Counted from the first letter of the stretch, positions 16,473 through 26,636 are shown. The stretch is 32,349 nucleotides of DNA from Pseudomonadales bacterium (GCA_016779585.1 JADHNI010000044.1:1-32349), one strand, 5' to 3'. Program-made: numbers and translations. Notes: a model not told the origin generated them from the letters alone.

Positions 16473-16485
16473 GGCAAGTTACACA
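16461..16485 (+). repeat. Direct repeat AGTTACACA x2 upstream of desaturase
   Basis: The 9-mer AGTTACACA occurs at 16461-16469 and 16477-16485, start-to-start 16 bp, spanning the paaX stop and the short gap before the desaturase start. Both copies contain TTACAC, which is also in the right half of the paaX palindrome. This could be an additional regulatory site or chance; no function is established. Confidence 0.35.
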
Positions 16486-16496
16486 GGGAACGCAAC

Positions 16497-17441
16497 ATGA
16501 CCGAAAAACTGATAACCGCAAAAGTCAGGGATCTTCTGACGGAAGAGGAATTCCAGGGTGTGCTGGAAAAAGATGACCTGAAGGCCTGGTCGATCGTGGC
16601 CTTTGACTGGGGTGTTATCGCCCTGCTGTTTACCCTGGCCGCCATGTTTCCCAATCCGCTGGTGCTGCTCGCGGTGATTATCCTGATGGGTGGCCGCCAG
16701 ATGGCCTTCGGTGTACTGGTCCATGAAACAGGTCACAAGTCATTCTTTACTTCCCCCGCCGTGAACGACTTCGTTGGCAAGTGGCTCGCCGGCTACTGGG
16801 TGTTTTCAGACAAAGACGCCTACATGAAGGGGCACCTGGTCCATCACAGGACCGCAGGCACGCGGGACGACCCGGATCTGAAGAACTACGAGGCATACCC
16901 GGTCACACATACCAGCTTCAGGCGAAAAGTTACCCGCGACCTGACCGGCCAGCTGGGCTGGCGCCGAATCAAGTCTATCGGGCGCTCACTGCGGCACCTG
17001 AAAGACCTGAAACCCGGAACACGTGAAACCGTGCTGCGCAGCGTGGGCTGCAACCTGGCCATGCTGCTGTTCTTTGCTGCCATTGGCTACGCCTGGCTTT
17101 ATGCACTCTGGATTATTGCTTTCATGACCAGCCACATGCTGATCGTACGAATCAGGCAGGTCGCTGAACACGCGGCCGTGCCGGATCTGTACGATCTGGA
17201 CGCCCGACTGAACACGCGGACCATTTACATAAACTGGTTTGAAAGTCTGCTGATTGCCCCACATGACCTGAATTATCACATGGAGCATCACCTGCTGGCG
17301 TCAGTGCCAATCTATCGATTGCGACGATTGCATCAGCTGCTTTTGGCAAAGGGATATTATGATGGCGTGGACTTTCCGCGCGGCTACCTGAACTTGCTGA
17401 GGCAGGTCACGGTGCCGGACGACAGCGCGGCCACCACCTGA
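16497..17441 (+). CDS. Membrane fatty-acid desaturase-like di-iron protein
   Basis: This 314-aa protein has the three histidine boxes of the membrane desaturase family: HETGH at 76-80, HLVHH at 113-117 and HMEHH at 261-265. An accessory histidine in RQVAEHA (H225) is also seen. Hydrophobic helices are at about 36-65 and 185-215. The family inserts double bonds or hydroxyl groups in acyl chains or related lipids, using a di-iron centre and an electron donor. An AGGGAA ribosome site precedes the ATG. It is co-transcribed with the PaaX-like regulator, 24 nt downstream, so it is probably its target. Substrate and regiochemistry cannot be told from sequence alone. Confidence 0.85.
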   Translation: MTEKLITAKVRDLLTEEEFQGVLEKDDLKAWSIVAFDWGVIALLFTLAAMFPNPLVLLAVIILMGGRQMAFGVLVHETGHKSFFTSPAVNDFVGKWLAGYWVFSDKDAYMKGHLVHHRTAGTRDDPDLKNYEAYPVTHTSFRRKVTRDLTGQLGWRRIKSIGRSLRHLKDLKPGTRETVLRSVGCNLAMLLFFAAIGYAWLYALWIIAFMTSHMLIVRIRQVAEHAAVPDLYDLDARLNTRTIYINWFESLLIAPHDLNYHMEHHLLASVPIYRLRRLHQLLLAKGYYDGVDFPRGYLNLLRQVTVPDDSAATT

Positions 17442-17500
17442 CGCCCTGCCGTGTATTGATTCTGTTGAAACAGAGGTCAGCTTTCTTCGTGGCCCGGCGC

Positions 17501-17671
17501 TTAATCATCCTCTGACTGGATGCGTTGATATATTTCCTCGCGATGCACTGCGACTTCTTTAGGCGCGTTAACACCAATTCGAACCTGATTTCCTTTCACG
17601 CCCAATACAGTCACCGATATATCATTGCCTATCATTAACGTCTCACCGACTCGCCGGGTTAATATAAGCAT
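17501..17671 (-). CDS. csrA: Carbon storage regulator CsrA/RsmA
   Basis: This 56-aa open frame gives a canonical Csr[21 protein letters not shown], then [20 protein letters not shown] and [16 protein letters not shown]. The RNA-binding elements LTRR near the N-terminus and VHREEI (R44) are both intact. It binds GGA motifs in mRNA leaders and controls carbon storage, motility and biofilm formation. An AAAGGAG site lies in good position before the ATG. It is 41 nt downstream of lysC on the same strand, in the gammaproteobacterial order alaS-lysC-csrA. Confidence 0.97.
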   Translation of the reverse strand: MLILTRRVGETLMIGNDISVTVLGVKGNQVRIGVNAPKEVAVHREEIYQRIQSEDD

Positions 17672-17712
17672 TGAATTATTACTCCTTTAACAAACTCTCC
17701 CTTCCGTGCTGC

Positions 17713-18198
17713 TTACCCCGCCTCTTCGGATAAATCGAAAGCCGAATGCAGGGCCCTTGCTGCGAGCTCCAGGTACTTCTCTGCGATTACAACGGAAATC
17801 TTAATCTCAGAGGTTGATATCATTTGAATATTAATGGATTCCTTTGCAAGTACTTCGAACATTCTGCTCGCGACACCTGCGTGTGATCTCATTCCGACAC
17901 CGACCAAGGAAAGCTTCGCAATTTTATTGTCTCCCGACACTTCTCTCGCATCAATGCTTTTCGCGATATTTTGCAGAATTTCCATAGCCTGGTCGTAATC
18001 TTCGCGACGCACAGTGAATGTGAAGTCCGTGCTCATGTCTGCAGCGACGTTCTGGACTATCATGTCTACTTCAATGTTGGCTTCACTGACAGGGCCGAGA
18101 ATTGCAGAAGCAACACCGGGAACATCTTTAACACCAAGAATCGTTAACTTGGCTTCATCCCTGGTGAAAGCAATCCCCGAAATGATTGGTTGCTCCAT
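17713..18198 (-). CDS. Possible internally initiated LysC beta subunit
   Basis: Inside lysC, an in-frame ATG at codon 250 (protein start MEQPIISGIAF) is preceded by AGAGGA, about 7 nt upstream. The resulting 161-residue product would hold both ACT domains only. In Bacillus and Corynebacterium, lysC genes make an in-frame beta subunit from an equivalent internal start at about codon 250. The ribosome site here supports the same, but this is inference without expression data. Confidence 0.4.
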   Translation of the reverse strand: MEQPIISGIAFTRDEAKLTILGVKDVPGVASAILGPVSEANIEVDMIVQNVAADMSTDFTFTVRREDYDQAMEILQNIAKSIDAREVSGDNKIAKLSLVGVGMRSHAGVASRMFEVLAKESINIQMISTSEIKISVVIAEKYLELAARALHSAFDLSEEAG

Positions 18199-18945
18199 GG
18201 CGTCGTCCTCTCTTGTAATAAGTGTACCCGGTGAATCTTCGTTGAAACTCGACAGAACGCGAAGAGGCACCTGGTATTTGCTGGCAAACTCGACCGCTCG
18301 CGTATGCAGAACCCTGGAACCCTGACTCGCGAGCTCCAACATTTCTTCAAAGGTGATCTTTTTCAGGCATCTAGCGCCCTCAACCACACGCGGATCCGTT
18401 GTGAACACACCTTCCACGTCGGTGTAGATCTGGCATTCGTCAGCTTCAAGTACAGCCGCCAGGGCCACAGCCGTGGTATCAGAACCACCGCGGCCCAGGG
18501 TCGTAATGTTTCCGGAATCATCAGTACCCTGGAAACCGGCAACCACAGGAATAACACCATCCTTGATCCTGGATTGCAGGAACGCCGCGTCGATATCAAG
18601 AATGCGGGCCCGTGTGTGCTCCTTGTCCGTCAGGATGTTCGCCTGGCGACCCAGCACCGACTCTGCGTTGAAGCCATGCTTCATGAGCATCATCGCAAGC
18701 AGTGAGATCGTGACCTGCTCACCCGTTGACAGCAACACGTCCATCTCCCTTCGGGCGTCCAGTCCCTGGTAGTTCACCTCCTCGGCAAGGTCTACCAGGC
18801 GGTCAGTCTCGTGCCCCATGGCTGAGACAACCACGACTACATCGTGGCCCTCGTTTTTTGTCTTGATGATCCTGCGCGCGACATTCTCAATGCGCTCGAT
18901 AGAAGCTACCGAGGTGCCACCAAATTTTTGCACGAAAAGCGACAT
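17713..18945 (-). CDS. lysC: Aspartate kinase LysC
   Basis: This 410-aa protein starts MSLFVQKFGGTSVAS, the aspartokinase nucleotide-binding motif. It carries the kinase domain to about residue 240 (FQGTDDSGNITTLGRGGSDTTAVALA, EMLELASQGSRVLHTRAVEFA). Two C-terminal ACT domains follow (LTILGVKDVPGVASAILGPV and LSLVGVGMRSHAGVASRMFEVLA). It phosphorylates aspartate in the first step to lysine, threonine and methionine. The length and ACT layout are those of monofunctional, alpha2beta2-type enzymes with feedback control. It is downstream of alaS (76 bp gap) and upstream of csrA. An internal start may give a separate beta subunit. Confidence 0.97.
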   Translation of the reverse strand: MSLFVQKFGGTSVASIERIENVARRIIKTKNEGHDVVVVVSAMGHETDRLVDLAEEVNYQGLDARREMDVLLSTGEQVTISLLAMMLMKHGFNAESVLGRQANILTDKEHTRARILDIDAAFLQSRIKDGVIPVVAGFQGTDDSGNITTLGRGGSDTTAVALAAVLEADECQIYTDVEGVFTTDPRVVEGARCLKKITFEEMLELASQGSRVLHTRAVEFASKYQVPLRVLSSFNEDSPGTLITREDDAMEQPIISGIAFTRDEAKLTILGVKDVPGVASAILGPVSEANIEVDMIVQNVAADMSTDFTFTVRREDYDQAMEILQNIAKSIDAREVSGDNKIAKLSLVGVGMRSHAGVASRMFEVLAKESINIQMISTSEIKISVVIAEKYLELAARALHSAFDLSEEAG

Positions 18946-19021
18946 ATCGCCGAAATAACCAGTTTTGAAAGGGCGCCTATTTAACTGGAGGCGTGCTTAA
19001 GAGTAAAGGGGTAACAGCGAC

Positions 19022-21625
19022 TCAGCCGCCCATGAGATCCCGGACGAACCCTTCCACACTCTCGAGTGCCGCGGGTAACGCATCTGGCTGACTGCCACCT
19101 GCCCGGGCCATGTCCGGACGGCCCCCTCCCTTGCCGCCAACCTGGGACGCGACATGATTGACCAGCTCACCAGCATTAAACCTGTCAGTGAGATCCCTGG
19201 TCACACCAGCGATCAGGCCAACCTTGCCATCACTCACAGTTCCAAGAATGACGATGCCGGAGCCAATCTTGTTTTTCAGCTGGTCCAACGCGTCAGGGAG
19301 CGACTTGGGATCGGCGCCATCCAGTTGTGTAACCAGCAGTTTAAAACCACCGAGGTCGACAGCAGATTCAGCGACATCCTGCCCACCACCCGTTGCCAGC
19401 TTGCGGTTCAGGTCAGCGACCGTCTTCTCCAGCTTTTTGTTCTGTTCAACCAGTGACTGCAGTTTATCCAGCAGGCTGAAAGCATCTGCCTTGATCAGGC
19501 TGGCACTTTGGTTGATCAGGTCTTCCTGCTCTTCAACCAGGGCAAGCGCGCCGGAGCCGGTAACTGCCTCAATCCGCCTGACACCTGCAGCAACGCCCTG
19601 TTCCGAGGTAATCCTGAACAGTCCGATATCACCAGTGCGGCTGGCATGAGTACCGCCACAGAGCTCAATGGAAAATCCATCCCCCATGGTAAGCACACGA
19701 ACTTCTTCCGAATACTTTTCACCAAACAGTGCCATCGCACCTTTTTCTTTTGCTGCATCAAGCGCCATCACCTCTGTCTGCACGTCGCTGTTGCGCATGA
19801 CCTGGTCATTGACGACACGTTCGATTTCACGAATCTGATCTTTGGTCACGGGCTCGAAGTGAGAGAAGTCAAAACGCAGTCGCTCCGAATTCACCAGGGA
19901 ACCTCGCTGGTTCACATGCTCTCCCAGCACCTGCTTCAACGCTGCGTGCATGAGGTGGGTTGCTGAGTGATTCAGTTTTGTCGCTTCCCGAATCAGCCGA
20001 TCAACTGAACTGGTCAACTTGTCACCAACCTTGACACTACCTTCAAGCACCTCGGCCTGATGCACGAAGGCGTCACCGTTTTTCCTGGTATCCCGGATTG
20101 CGAGGCGCAACCCCTCAGCATACATCTCGCCGGTGTCCCCCACCTGGCCGCCGGATTCTGCGTAGAAAGGCGTGCGATCGAGCACCACAGCCACCCGCTC
20201 GCCTGCTTCAGCACCATCTACCTGCTCACCATCCCTGATCAGGGCAACGACGGTGGACTCATCTTCCAGTGAGTCATAACCAACAAACTCTGTCACAAAC
20301 TCCAGCTGCAGGTCACCGGTATCAGATACCCCGAACTGGCTGGAAGCCCTGGCACGTTCTCTCTGCGCTTCCATCTCGCTGTCAAAGCCGGCCATATCAA
20401 TGGTCAGGTTTCTCTCACGCGCAATATCGGCCGTCAGGTCGGTCGGAAATCCATAAGTATCGTAAAGCTTGAATACCACCTCGCCTGGTATTTCTGTACC
20501 TTCCAGCGCCTGGATAGCTTCGCCAAGAATCCGCATTCCCTGGTCCAGGGTAAGGTCGAACTGCTGCTCTTCTTTCAACAGAATTCTGTCGACCTGTTCC
20601 TGTGTCTGCGCTATCAGGGGATAAGCTTCGCCCATCTGGGCCACAACTTCCGCGACAAGATCATGAAAAAAAGGTCCGCTGCTCTGCAGCTTGTGCCCGT
20701 GTCGAAGCGCTCGCCTGATAATCCTGCGCAGCACATAGCCACGCCCTTCATTACTGGGAACCACGCCATCTGAAATCAGGAAAACAGCTGACCGAATATG
20801 GTCTGCAATGACTTTCAGGGACGGGTTACCAAGATCTGTGGTTCCTAGCAGGTCTGCCGATTTCCTGATCAGTGCCTGGAATAGATCAATGTCGTAGTTG
20901 TCATGAACATGTTGAACCACCGCGGCGAGTCGCTCGAGACCCATGCCCGTATCTACACATTTCTTGGGCAGTGGCGTCAGCGTGCCGTCAGCGGATCGAT
21001 CATACTGGGTAAATACGAGGTTCCAGATCTCTATAAAACGATCCAGATCGCCGTCTTCAGAACCGGGAGGCCCGCCTGGAACGTCAGGACCATGGTCATA
21101 AAAAATCTCGGAAGAAGGCCCACAGGGTCCCGTATCACCCATGGTCCAGAAATTGTCATCGTCTCCTAGACGGGTGATGCGGTTGGGGTCAAAACCAACC
21201 TTCTCAATCCAGATCTGTTCTGCCTCATCGTCACTTTGATGCACGGTGACCCAGAGCTTGTCAGCCGGCAAGCCAACAATGTCTGTCAGGAACTCCCAGG
21301 CAAAAAGAATGGCATCTTCCTTAAAGTAGTCGCCAAAGCTGAAGTTACCCAGCATCTCGAAAAAGGTGTGGTGTCTGGCTGTATATCCAACGTTGTCCAG
21401 GTCGTTATGTTTACCACCTGCCCGGACACACCGCTGAACACTGGCCGCCCTTGTGTAACCACGGTTCTCACGGAACGCAAATGCATCCTTGAACTGCACC
21501 ATTCCTGCATTGGTGAAAAGCAGGGTTGGATCATTGTCAGGTACCAGCGACGAGGATTCGACGATGGTGTGCCCTTTGCTTGCGAAGAAATCCAAAAAGG
21601 CGCTGCGTATTTCGCGGCTATCCAT
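19022..21625 (-). CDS. alaS: Alanyl-tRNA synthetase
   Basis: This 867-aa protein is of usual length. The catalytic core shows the class II motifs in [13 protein letters not shown] (6-18) and [23 protein letters not shown] (about 83-105). The editing domain carries the zinc/hydrolytic site [11 protein letters not shown] and [13 protein letters not shown]. The C-terminal C-Ala domain ends [16 protein letters not shown]. It charges tRNA-Ala and clears misactivated Ser and Gly. Upstream, 84 bp separate it from recX; I see no clear promoter there. Confidence 0.98.
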   Translation of the reverse strand: MDSREIRSAFLDFFASKGHTIVESSSLVPDNDPTLLFTNAGMVQFKDAFAFRENRGYTRAASVQRCVRAGGKHNDLDNVGYTARHHTFFEMLGNFSFGDYFKEDAILFAWEFLTDIVGLPADKLWVTVHQSDDEAEQIWIEKVGFDPNRITRLGDDDNFWTMGDTGPCGPSSEIFYDHGPDVPGGPPGSEDGDLDRFIEIWNLVFTQYDRSADGTLTPLPKKCVDTGMGLERLAAVVQHVHDNYDIDLFQALIRKSADLLGTTDLGNPSLKVIADHIRSAVFLISDGVVPSNEGRGYVLRRIIRRALRHGHKLQSSGPFFHDLVAEVVAQMGEAYPLIAQTQEQVDRILLKEEQQFDLTLDQGMRILGEAIQALEGTEIPGEVVFKLYDTYGFPTDLTADIARERNLTIDMAGFDSEMEAQRERARASSQFGVSDTGDLQLEFVTEFVGYDSLEDESTVVALIRDGEQVDGAEAGERVAVVLDRTPFYAESGGQVGDTGEMYAEGLRLAIRDTRKNGDAFVHQAEVLEGSVKVGDKLTSSVDRLIREATKLNHSATHLMHAALKQVLGEHVNQRGSLVNSERLRFDFSHFEPVTKDQIREIERVVNDQVMRNSDVQTEVMALDAAKEKGAMALFGEKYSEEVRVLTMGDGFSIELCGGTHASRTGDIGLFRITSEQGVAAGVRRIEAVTGSGALALVEEQEDLINQSASLIKADAFSLLDKLQSLVEQNKKLEKTVADLNRKLATGGGQDVAESAVDLGGFKLLVTQLDGADPKSLPDALDQLKNKIGSGIVILGTVSDGKVGLIAGVTRDLTDRFNAGELVNHVASQVGGKGGGRPDMARAGGSQPDALPAALESVEGFVRDLMGG

Positions 21626-21709
21626 ATTTCAATCAGGGGACAAAAATGAGACCGGTAAGATACAGAAAATTACCGACAGGAGCTAGAAAATAAGGTTGAA
21701 CACAATGGC

Positions 21710-22168
21710 CTAATAAAGGCTGGAAATATGGTCAAAGGAGAACCCCCGCTGGCCGAGGAACCGGGCCACCCGCGATTTCTCTTTCATATCCTTTTGCCGT
21801 TCGAAACCGGGACCAAACTTCTTTTCAGCGACTTCCTGGGCGAGAGCAAACCAGTCCGGCGAACATTCTTGAAATGCTCGCGACATGTCCTGGTCAGAAA
21901 CACCCTTATTCCTGAGTTCTGCCCTGATCTTCACTGGCCCCTGCCCTTTGCTGGTGCGGGCACGGATAAACGCCTCTGCCAGGCGTGCGTCACTCTGCAG
22001 CCCTTTCTGTTCCAGCTTGAGGATTTCTTCTTCGATGGTTTGCGTGCCTATGGAGTCACCAGAGAACTTTTTCCCGAGCTTCTGGCTCAACTCAAGGCGA
22101 GAGTGTTCCCGCCGCGCCAGCATATCCATGGCAGCGCGGCGGATATCCGTAGGACTAACTTCCGTCAC
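21710..22168 (-). CDS. recX: Regulatory protein RecX
   Basis: This 152-aa protein has the RecX three-helix repeats: DIRRAAMDMLARREHSRLELSQKL, then the middle QKGLQSDARLAEAFIRARTSKGQGPVKIRAEL, and the C-terminal SRVARFLGQRGFSFDHI. It binds the RecA filament and limits recombinase activity. The start lies 12 nt downstream of the recA stop, so it is in the same SOS-controlled transcript. Confidence 0.95.
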   Translation of the reverse strand: MTEVSPTDIRRAAMDMLARREHSRLELSQKLGKKFSGDSIGTQTIEEEILKLEQKGLQSDARLAEAFIRARTSKGQGPVKIRAELRNKGVSDQDMSRAFQECSPDWFALAQEVAEKKFGPGFERQKDMKEKSRVARFLGQRGFSFDHISSLY

Positions 22169-22180
22169 GAATCTGTAGGG

Positions 22181-23233
22181 TTATGAACCCGTGATCGGAG
22201 TGACGTTGTCGGCTTCTTCACCGTCTGAGGGAACTTCCTCATCGAGCAGCTTCGCGCGGATCTGCGCCTCGATTTCTTGCGCGAGGTGACTGTTTTCAGC
22301 CAGGAAATCGCATGCATTTTTCTTGCCCTGACCGATGCGATCACCTTTGTAGCTGTACCAGGCACCCGCCTTGTCTACCAGGTTCAGCTGCACACCGAGG
22401 TCAACCACTTCACCGAGGTGATGAATACCCTGCCCATACATGATCTGGAATTCAGTCTGCTTGAACGGCGGTGCCACCTTGTTCTTGATGACCTTCACGC
22501 GGGTATCGTTACCAACGATTTCGTCACCTTCCTTGATCGAACCGATACGACGGATATCCAGTCGAACCGAGGAGTAGAACTTGAGCGCGTTACCACCCGT
22601 TGTGGTTTCGGGGCTGCCGAACATGACACCAATCTTCATACGGATCTGGTTAATAAAGATAACCAGCGTATTCGAGTTCTTGATATTACCTGCCATTTTT
22701 CGCAGCGCCTGGCTCATCAATCGGGCCTGCAGACCAACGTGATGGTCGCCCATCTCTCCTTCGATTTCCGCCTTGGGTGTCAGGGCAGCGACCGAATCGA
22801 CAATCACAACATCCACGGCACCGGATCGCACCACCATGTCGCAGATTTCCAGTGCCTGCTCACCCGTGTCTGGCTGAGAGACCAGGAGATCGTCAATATT
22901 CACGCCAAGATTGGCTGCATACTGCGGGTCAAGGGCGTGTTCCGCATCAATAAATGCACAGGTACCACCTGCTTTCTGGGCCTCAGCAATCACCTGGAGC
23001 GTCAGCGTTGTTTTACCGGAAGATTCCGGACCATAGATCTCAACAATTCGGCCCCTCGGCAGCCCTCCGATACCCAGCGCGATATCCAGGCCCAGTGAGC
23101 CGGTGGAAATCGCGGGAATTTTTTCCTGGGGAGAATCCCCAAGACGCATCATGGCGCCCTTGCCGAACTGACGCTCAATCTGGCCCAGTGCAGCGGATAA
23201 TGCTTTTTCTTTGTTGGCGTCTGTTTCGGCCAT
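22181..23233 (-). CDS. recA: Recombinase RecA
   Basis: This 350-aa protein starts at ATG 23233 ([16 protein letters not shown]). An upstream in-frame ATG at 23341 would add 36 residues that run through the promoter and LexA box, so it is rejected. Walker [10 protein letters not shown] is at residues 68-76, followed by the RecA core stretches [32 protein letters not shown] and [28 protein letters not shown]. The C-terminus is acidic, as usual. It forms filaments on single-stranded DNA and drives strand exchange and LexA cleavage. The gene is divergent from mutS; recX follows. Confidence 0.98.
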   Translation of the reverse strand: MAETDANKEKALSAALGQIERQFGKGAMMRLGDSPQEKIPAISTGSLGLDIALGIGGLPRGRIVEIYGPESSGKTTLTLQVIAEAQKAGGTCAFIDAEHALDPQYAANLGVNIDDLLVSQPDTGEQALEICDMVVRSGAVDVVIVDSVAALTPKAEIEGEMGDHHVGLQARLMSQALRKMAGNIKNSNTLVIFINQIRMKIGVMFGSPETTTGGNALKFYSSVRLDIRRIGSIKEGDEIVGNDTRVKVIKNKVAPPFKQTEFQIMYGQGIHHLGEVVDLGVQLNLVDKAGAWYSYKGDRIGQGKKNACDFLAENSHLAQEIEAQIRAKLLDEEVPSDGEEADNVTPITGS

Positions 23234-23259
23234 TAAATGATCCTCGCTTTTCCTGTTAC

Positions 23260-23304
23260 CTGTATGTCTATACAGTATTATCCATAAATCATCAGGAACG
23301 CCAA
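23260..23304 (-). promoter_or_regulatory. recA promoter with perfect LexA (SOS) box
   Basis: CTGTATGTCTATACAG at 23260-23275 is a full match to CTGT-N8-ACAG. Read on the minus strand, a TTGGCG -35 (23299-23304) and a TAATAC -10 (23275-23280) are spaced 18 bp. The box directly abuts the -10, so LexA would block recA. The box lies in the 142-bp gap to the mutS start, about 100 bp away from it. Confidence 0.85.
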
Positions 23305-23317
23305 ACGTTTTTTTATT

Positions 23318-23348
23318 TTGTTTCCTGACAATAGTTTTCACGTAGAAT
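23318..23348 (+). promoter_or_regulatory. Weak candidate mutS promoter
   Basis: A TAGAAT at 23343-23348 resembles a -10. A TTGTTT at 23318-23323 is a poor -35 at 19 bp spacing. This is the only reasonable candidate seen before mutS, and it is tentative. Confidence 0.25.
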
Positions 23349-23375
23349 CGACCTGTACCAGCTCAGAGATTTACG

Positions 23376-25973
23376 TTGTCCACCCCCGCATCCAGCTCCG
23401 CATCATCGAAAAATCACACACCGATGATGCAGCAGTTCCTGGCCATCAAGGCGGAGCATCCGGACGAACTCCTGTTCTACCGAATGGGCGACTTCTACGA
23501 ACTTTTCTATGACGACGCCAGGCGCGCGGCACAACTGCTCGACATCACCCTGACTGCCCGCGGTGCATCCGCCGGTGAACCCATTCCCATGTGCGGTGTG
23601 CCGTTCCACTCGGTGGAGTCCTACCTTGCCAAACTGGTACGCCAGGGCGTCTCTGTTGCCATCTGCGAGCAGATCGGTGACCCCGCCACCAGCAAGGGAC
23701 CGGTCGAACGCCAGGTGGTCCGAATCGTCACACCGGGTACGCTGACCGATGAAGCCCTCCTTGATGAAGGCAGGGACAACCTGATCGCCGCCATTGCCCG
23801 TGGCACGAAAACGGCAAGTGGTAATCCTGTCTACGGACTCGCCACCCTGGATGTTTCCAGCGGCCAGTTCGAACTCGCCGAGATCGGCGACATCTCCGGT
23901 CTCGAAAGCGAACTGCATCGACTCTCACCGGTAGAGATTATTCTTTCTGAAGACCAGGACTACCCGCCGATGGCGTTGAATCATGCCGGAGCGCGACTGC
24001 GCGCGCCGTGGGAATTTGACCTGCAAACAGCCTGGGATCTGCTTACTCGCCAGTTCGGCGTGAAAGATCTCGCCGGCTTTGACTGCGATGACCTGGACCA
24101 GGCCGTCAGCGCAGCGGGTTGCCTGCTGGCCTATGTGAAAGAAACCCAGAGAACAGAGCTGCCGCACATCCGCGGCCTGCGCAAGATTACCGGCGATGAT
24201 GCCGTCCATATTGATGGCGCGTCGAGGCGCAATCTCGAACTCACGCTGAACATACAGGGCGGAGAGGAACACACCCTGTTTGCCGTGCTGAATAACACAT
24301 CCACCGCCATGGGTGGACGCCTGCTGGCCCGCTGGATCAATCGCCCGGTGCGCTCCAGGGAGACGCTGAATCACCGACTGGATTCGATCGAACAGGTCAT
24401 CCAGGGCAGGAGCGATGACGCGCTGAAGGCAGCCCTGAAACAGATCGGCGATATCGAACGAATCCTGGCCCGTGTCGCGCTGCGATCCGCAAGGCCCAGG
24501 GATCTGGCCCGCCTCCGGGACGCACTGTCGGTCCTTCCCGACCTTTTTGACACCATGTCGGGCATCGATGCTGAACACATCCGAAGGCTCTCGGAAAACT
24601 GCCGCCCCATGCCCGAACTTGCGGATCTTCTGACCCGGGCAATCATCGAAAACCCACCCGTGGTCATTCGCGAGGGTGGCGTGATCGCCGATGGCTATGA
24701 CGATGAACTCGATGAACTACGTTCCATCAGTGAGAATGCAGCGGAGTTCCTGGTCAAGATGGAACTCGAAGAACGGGACAGTACCGGCCTCAACACGCTC
24801 AAGGTCGGCTTCAACCGCGTGCACGGCTACTACATTGAGATCAGCAAGGCCCAGGCGGAGCAGGCACCCGTACATTACGTTCGCCGCCAGACCCTGAAAA
24901 ATGCTGAGCGATTTATCACTCCGGAGTTAAAGGAATTCGAGGACAAGGCGCTGAGCAGCAAAAGCCGCGCACTCGCCCGGGAGAAATACCTGTACGAGGA
25001 GTTGCTGGATACGCTCGTGCTTGCGCTGCCGGAACTGCAGGCAATGTCTGATGCTGTTTCCGAAACCGATGTCCTGACCAACCTGGCGGAGCGCGCGATC
25101 ACACTGCAGCTGGTTCGACCCAATCTCACAGGTGACGCCGAGCTTCACATCGAGGGCGGACGCCACCTGGTGGTTGAACAGACACTCGACGGTACCTTTA
25201 TCGCCAACGACCTGCACCTGGATTCAGAACAGCAGCTCCTGATCATCACTGGCCCGAACATGGGTGGCAAATCCACCTACATGCGCCAGTGCGCCTTGAT
25301 TACCCTGTTGGCGCACATAGGCAGTTTTGTACCTGCGGTGAAAGCAGACATTGGGTCAATCGACCGAATTTTCACCCGGATCGGTTCCTCCGACGACCTG
25401 GCCAGCGGCCGATCCACCTTTATGGTGGAAATGACTGAAACCGCGATGATCCTGAACAACGCGACGAAAAACTCGCTGGTGCTGCTGGATGAAATCGGCC
25501 GCGGTACTTCAACGTTCGACGGTCTCTCGCTCGCCTGGGCGGTGGCCAATGCCATTGCCACGGATATCGGAGCACTGACGCTTTTCGCGACGCACTATTT
25601 TGAGCTGACGACGCTTCCGGAAACCCTTGGCCACACCAAAAACGTGCACCTGGCAGCAAGGGAATACGGCGATGACATCATCTTCATGTACTCGGTGAAC
25701 GAGGGCCCCGCGAACCAGAGCTACGGCCTGCAGGTGGCGCGCCTCGCCGGGGTTCCTGAGCATGTCATCCATACCGCCAGGGACAAGTTACAGCAGCTTG
25801 AGCGCAATGAAGTTCGCCTCGAGCACAACCCAACCCAGTCGGACCTGTTCGCCAGATCGGAACCGGATCGAATCCGGACACTGCTGTCAGAACTCGAGGT
25901 CGACCACCTGAGTGCACGGGATGCATTGAACCTGCTATATGATCTCCGGGAAATGGCACAGGATAACGACTGA
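23376..25973 (+). CDS. mutS: DNA mismatch repair protein MutS
   Basis: This 865-aa protein is of usual length. The N-terminal mismatch-binding part has [31 protein letters not shown] with the GxFY(E)-type clamp region. The C-terminal ATPase shows Walker [14 protein letters not shown] (from residue 626), [18 protein letters not shown], and Walker [22 protein letters not shown] at 23376 is chosen as start because it gives the usual short tail before HTPMMQQ; the first ATG (23424) would begin at MMQQFL. It detects mispairs and recruits MutL. It is divergent from recA and followed by fdxA, the order seen in Pseudomonas but without cinA between recA and mutS. Confidence 0.97.
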   Translation: MSTPASSSASSKNHTPMMQQFLAIKAEHPDELLFYRMGDFYELFYDDARRAAQLLDITLTARGASAGEPIPMCGVPFHSVESYLAKLVRQGVSVAICEQIGDPATSKGPVERQVVRIVTPGTLTDEALLDEGRDNLIAAIARGTKTASGNPVYGLATLDVSSGQFELAEIGDISGLESELHRLSPVEIILSEDQDYPPMALNHAGARLRAPWEFDLQTAWDLLTRQFGVKDLAGFDCDDLDQAVSAAGCLLAYVKETQRTELPHIRGLRKITGDDAVHIDGASRRNLELTLNIQGGEEHTLFAVLNNTSTAMGGRLLARWINRPVRSRETLNHRLDSIEQVIQGRSDDALKAALKQIGDIERILARVALRSARPRDLARLRDALSVLPDLFDTMSGIDAEHIRRLSENCRPMPELADLLTRAIIENPPVVIREGGVIADGYDDELDELRSISENAAEFLVKMELEERDSTGLNTLKVGFNRVHGYYIEISKAQAEQAPVHYVRRQTLKNAERFITPELKEFEDKALSSKSRALAREKYLYEELLDTLVLALPELQAMSDAVSETDVLTNLAERAITLQLVRPNLTGDAELHIEGGRHLVVEQTLDGTFIANDLHLDSEQQLLIITGPNMGGKSTYMRQCALITLLAHIGSFVPAVKADIGSIDRIFTRIGSSDDLASGRSTFMVEMTETAMILNNATKNSLVLLDEIGRGTSTFDGLSLAWAVANAIATDIGALTLFATHYFELTTLPETLGHTKNVHLAAREYGDDIIFMYSVNEGPANQSYGLQVARLAGVPEHVIHTARDKLQQLERNEVRLEHNPTQSDLFARSEPDRIRTLLSELEVDHLSARDALNLLYDLREMAQDND

Positions 25974-25982
25974 AAAGGGTGG

Positions 25983-26010
25983 TTGCCGGAAGGCAGAAGG
26001 CTGCTAAAAT
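25983..26010 (+). promoter_or_regulatory. Candidate sigma-70 promoter for fdxA
   Basis: TTGCCG at 25983-25988 and TAAAAT at 26005-26010 are spaced 16 bp. An AAGGA ribosome site at 26033-26037 precedes the ATG at 26045, giving fdxA its own promoter after mutS. Confidence 0.55.
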
Positions 26011-26044
26011 GCCGTCTTTTCAGTTTTAGCTTAAGGATCCAGCT

Positions 26045-26371
26045 ATGACATTCGTAGTAAGTGATGCATGCATCAAGTGCAAACACACAGACTGTGTAGA
26101 AGTATGCCCAGTCGATTGTTTCTATGAAGGCCCGAACTTCCTGGTCATCAATCCCGATGAATGCATCGATTGTGCTCTGTGTGAGCCGGAGTGTCCGGTG
26201 GACGCGATCTTCTCAGAGGATGAACTGCCGGAAGAAGAGCAGGAATTCCTCGAGCTGAACGCCGAGCTCAGCCAGCAGTGGCCGAACATCACCGAGAAGA
26301 AAGATCCGCTCGAAGATGCCGAAGACTGGGCTGATGTGAAGCCCAAGCGCGAACACCTCGCGCTCAGCTAA
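26045..26371 (+). CDS. fdxA: 7Fe ferredoxin FdxA
   Basis: This 108-aa acidic ferredoxin has two cluster motifs. The first is [14 protein letters not shown] near residues 9-22, of the 3Fe-4S/4Fe-4S type with an altered spacing. The second is [12 protein letters not shown] near 39-50, a normal 4Fe-4S set. The acidic C-terminal extension ([31 protein letters not shown]) is typical of the Azotobacter/Pseudomonas FdxA group. It carries electrons in the cytoplasm. It follows mutS as in Pseudomonas, where rpoS lies next; here rpoS is absent. Confidence 0.97.
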   Translation: MTFVVSDACIKCKHTDCVEVCPVDCFYEGPNFLVINPDECIDCALCEPECPVDAIFSEDELPEEEQEFLELNAELSQQWPNITEKKDPLEDAEDWADVKPKREHLALS

Positions 26372-26390
26372 GAAACTTCACGCATAAAAA

Positions 26391-26422
26391 AACAGGAAAC
26401 GACCGGCGAATCGTTTCCTGTT
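26391..26422. terminator. Bidirectional terminator between fdxA and nlpD
   Basis: AACAGGAAACGA (26391-26402) and TCGTTTCCTGTT (26411-26422) form a 12-bp stem with an 8-nt loop. Read on the minus strand, a run of T follows the stem (the A run at about 26385-26392), which is good for the nlpD transcript. On the plus strand only a few T follow, so it is weaker for fdxA. Confidence 0.8.
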
Positions 26423-26636
26423 TCGTGACTCCCTTCGCGCTTCCTTGCCGACCGACGGGTCATTTCCTTATGTGCACTCCAGCACTCGAGGCCAGTCTAT
26501 CTAGATGGCTTCAAAGCGCAACTTTCCCCTGCCACCCAATTTTCAATATTTTTATTTAAAAACAATAAGATAAGCCATTCTTGCAGGACATCTCCTACAC
26601 GATTTTCAGCATTCTCCTAGATTAATGACCAGGCCA
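26423..26636. other. Gene-free gap between fdxA and nlpD
   Basis: This AT-rich gap separates the terminator from the convergent nlpD stop. I see no coding frame with family resemblance and no RNA gene. In Pseudomonas rpoS occupies the space between fdxA and nlpD; nothing resembling it remains. Confidence 0.6.

Noticed and set aside
17442..17500. A tRNA-Ser gene next to csrA, as in some enterobacteria
   Set aside because: The 59-bp gap is too short and has no cloverleaf arms.
18946..19021. Terminator hairpin between alaS and lysC
   Set aside because: A GCGCCT/AGGCGT pairing exists, but the stem is short and lacks a following T run.
22277..23098. 273-codon open frame on the plus strand opposite recA
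   Set aside because: It is antisense to the fully conserved recA and has no family resemblance or ribosome site; it reflects codon bias of recA.
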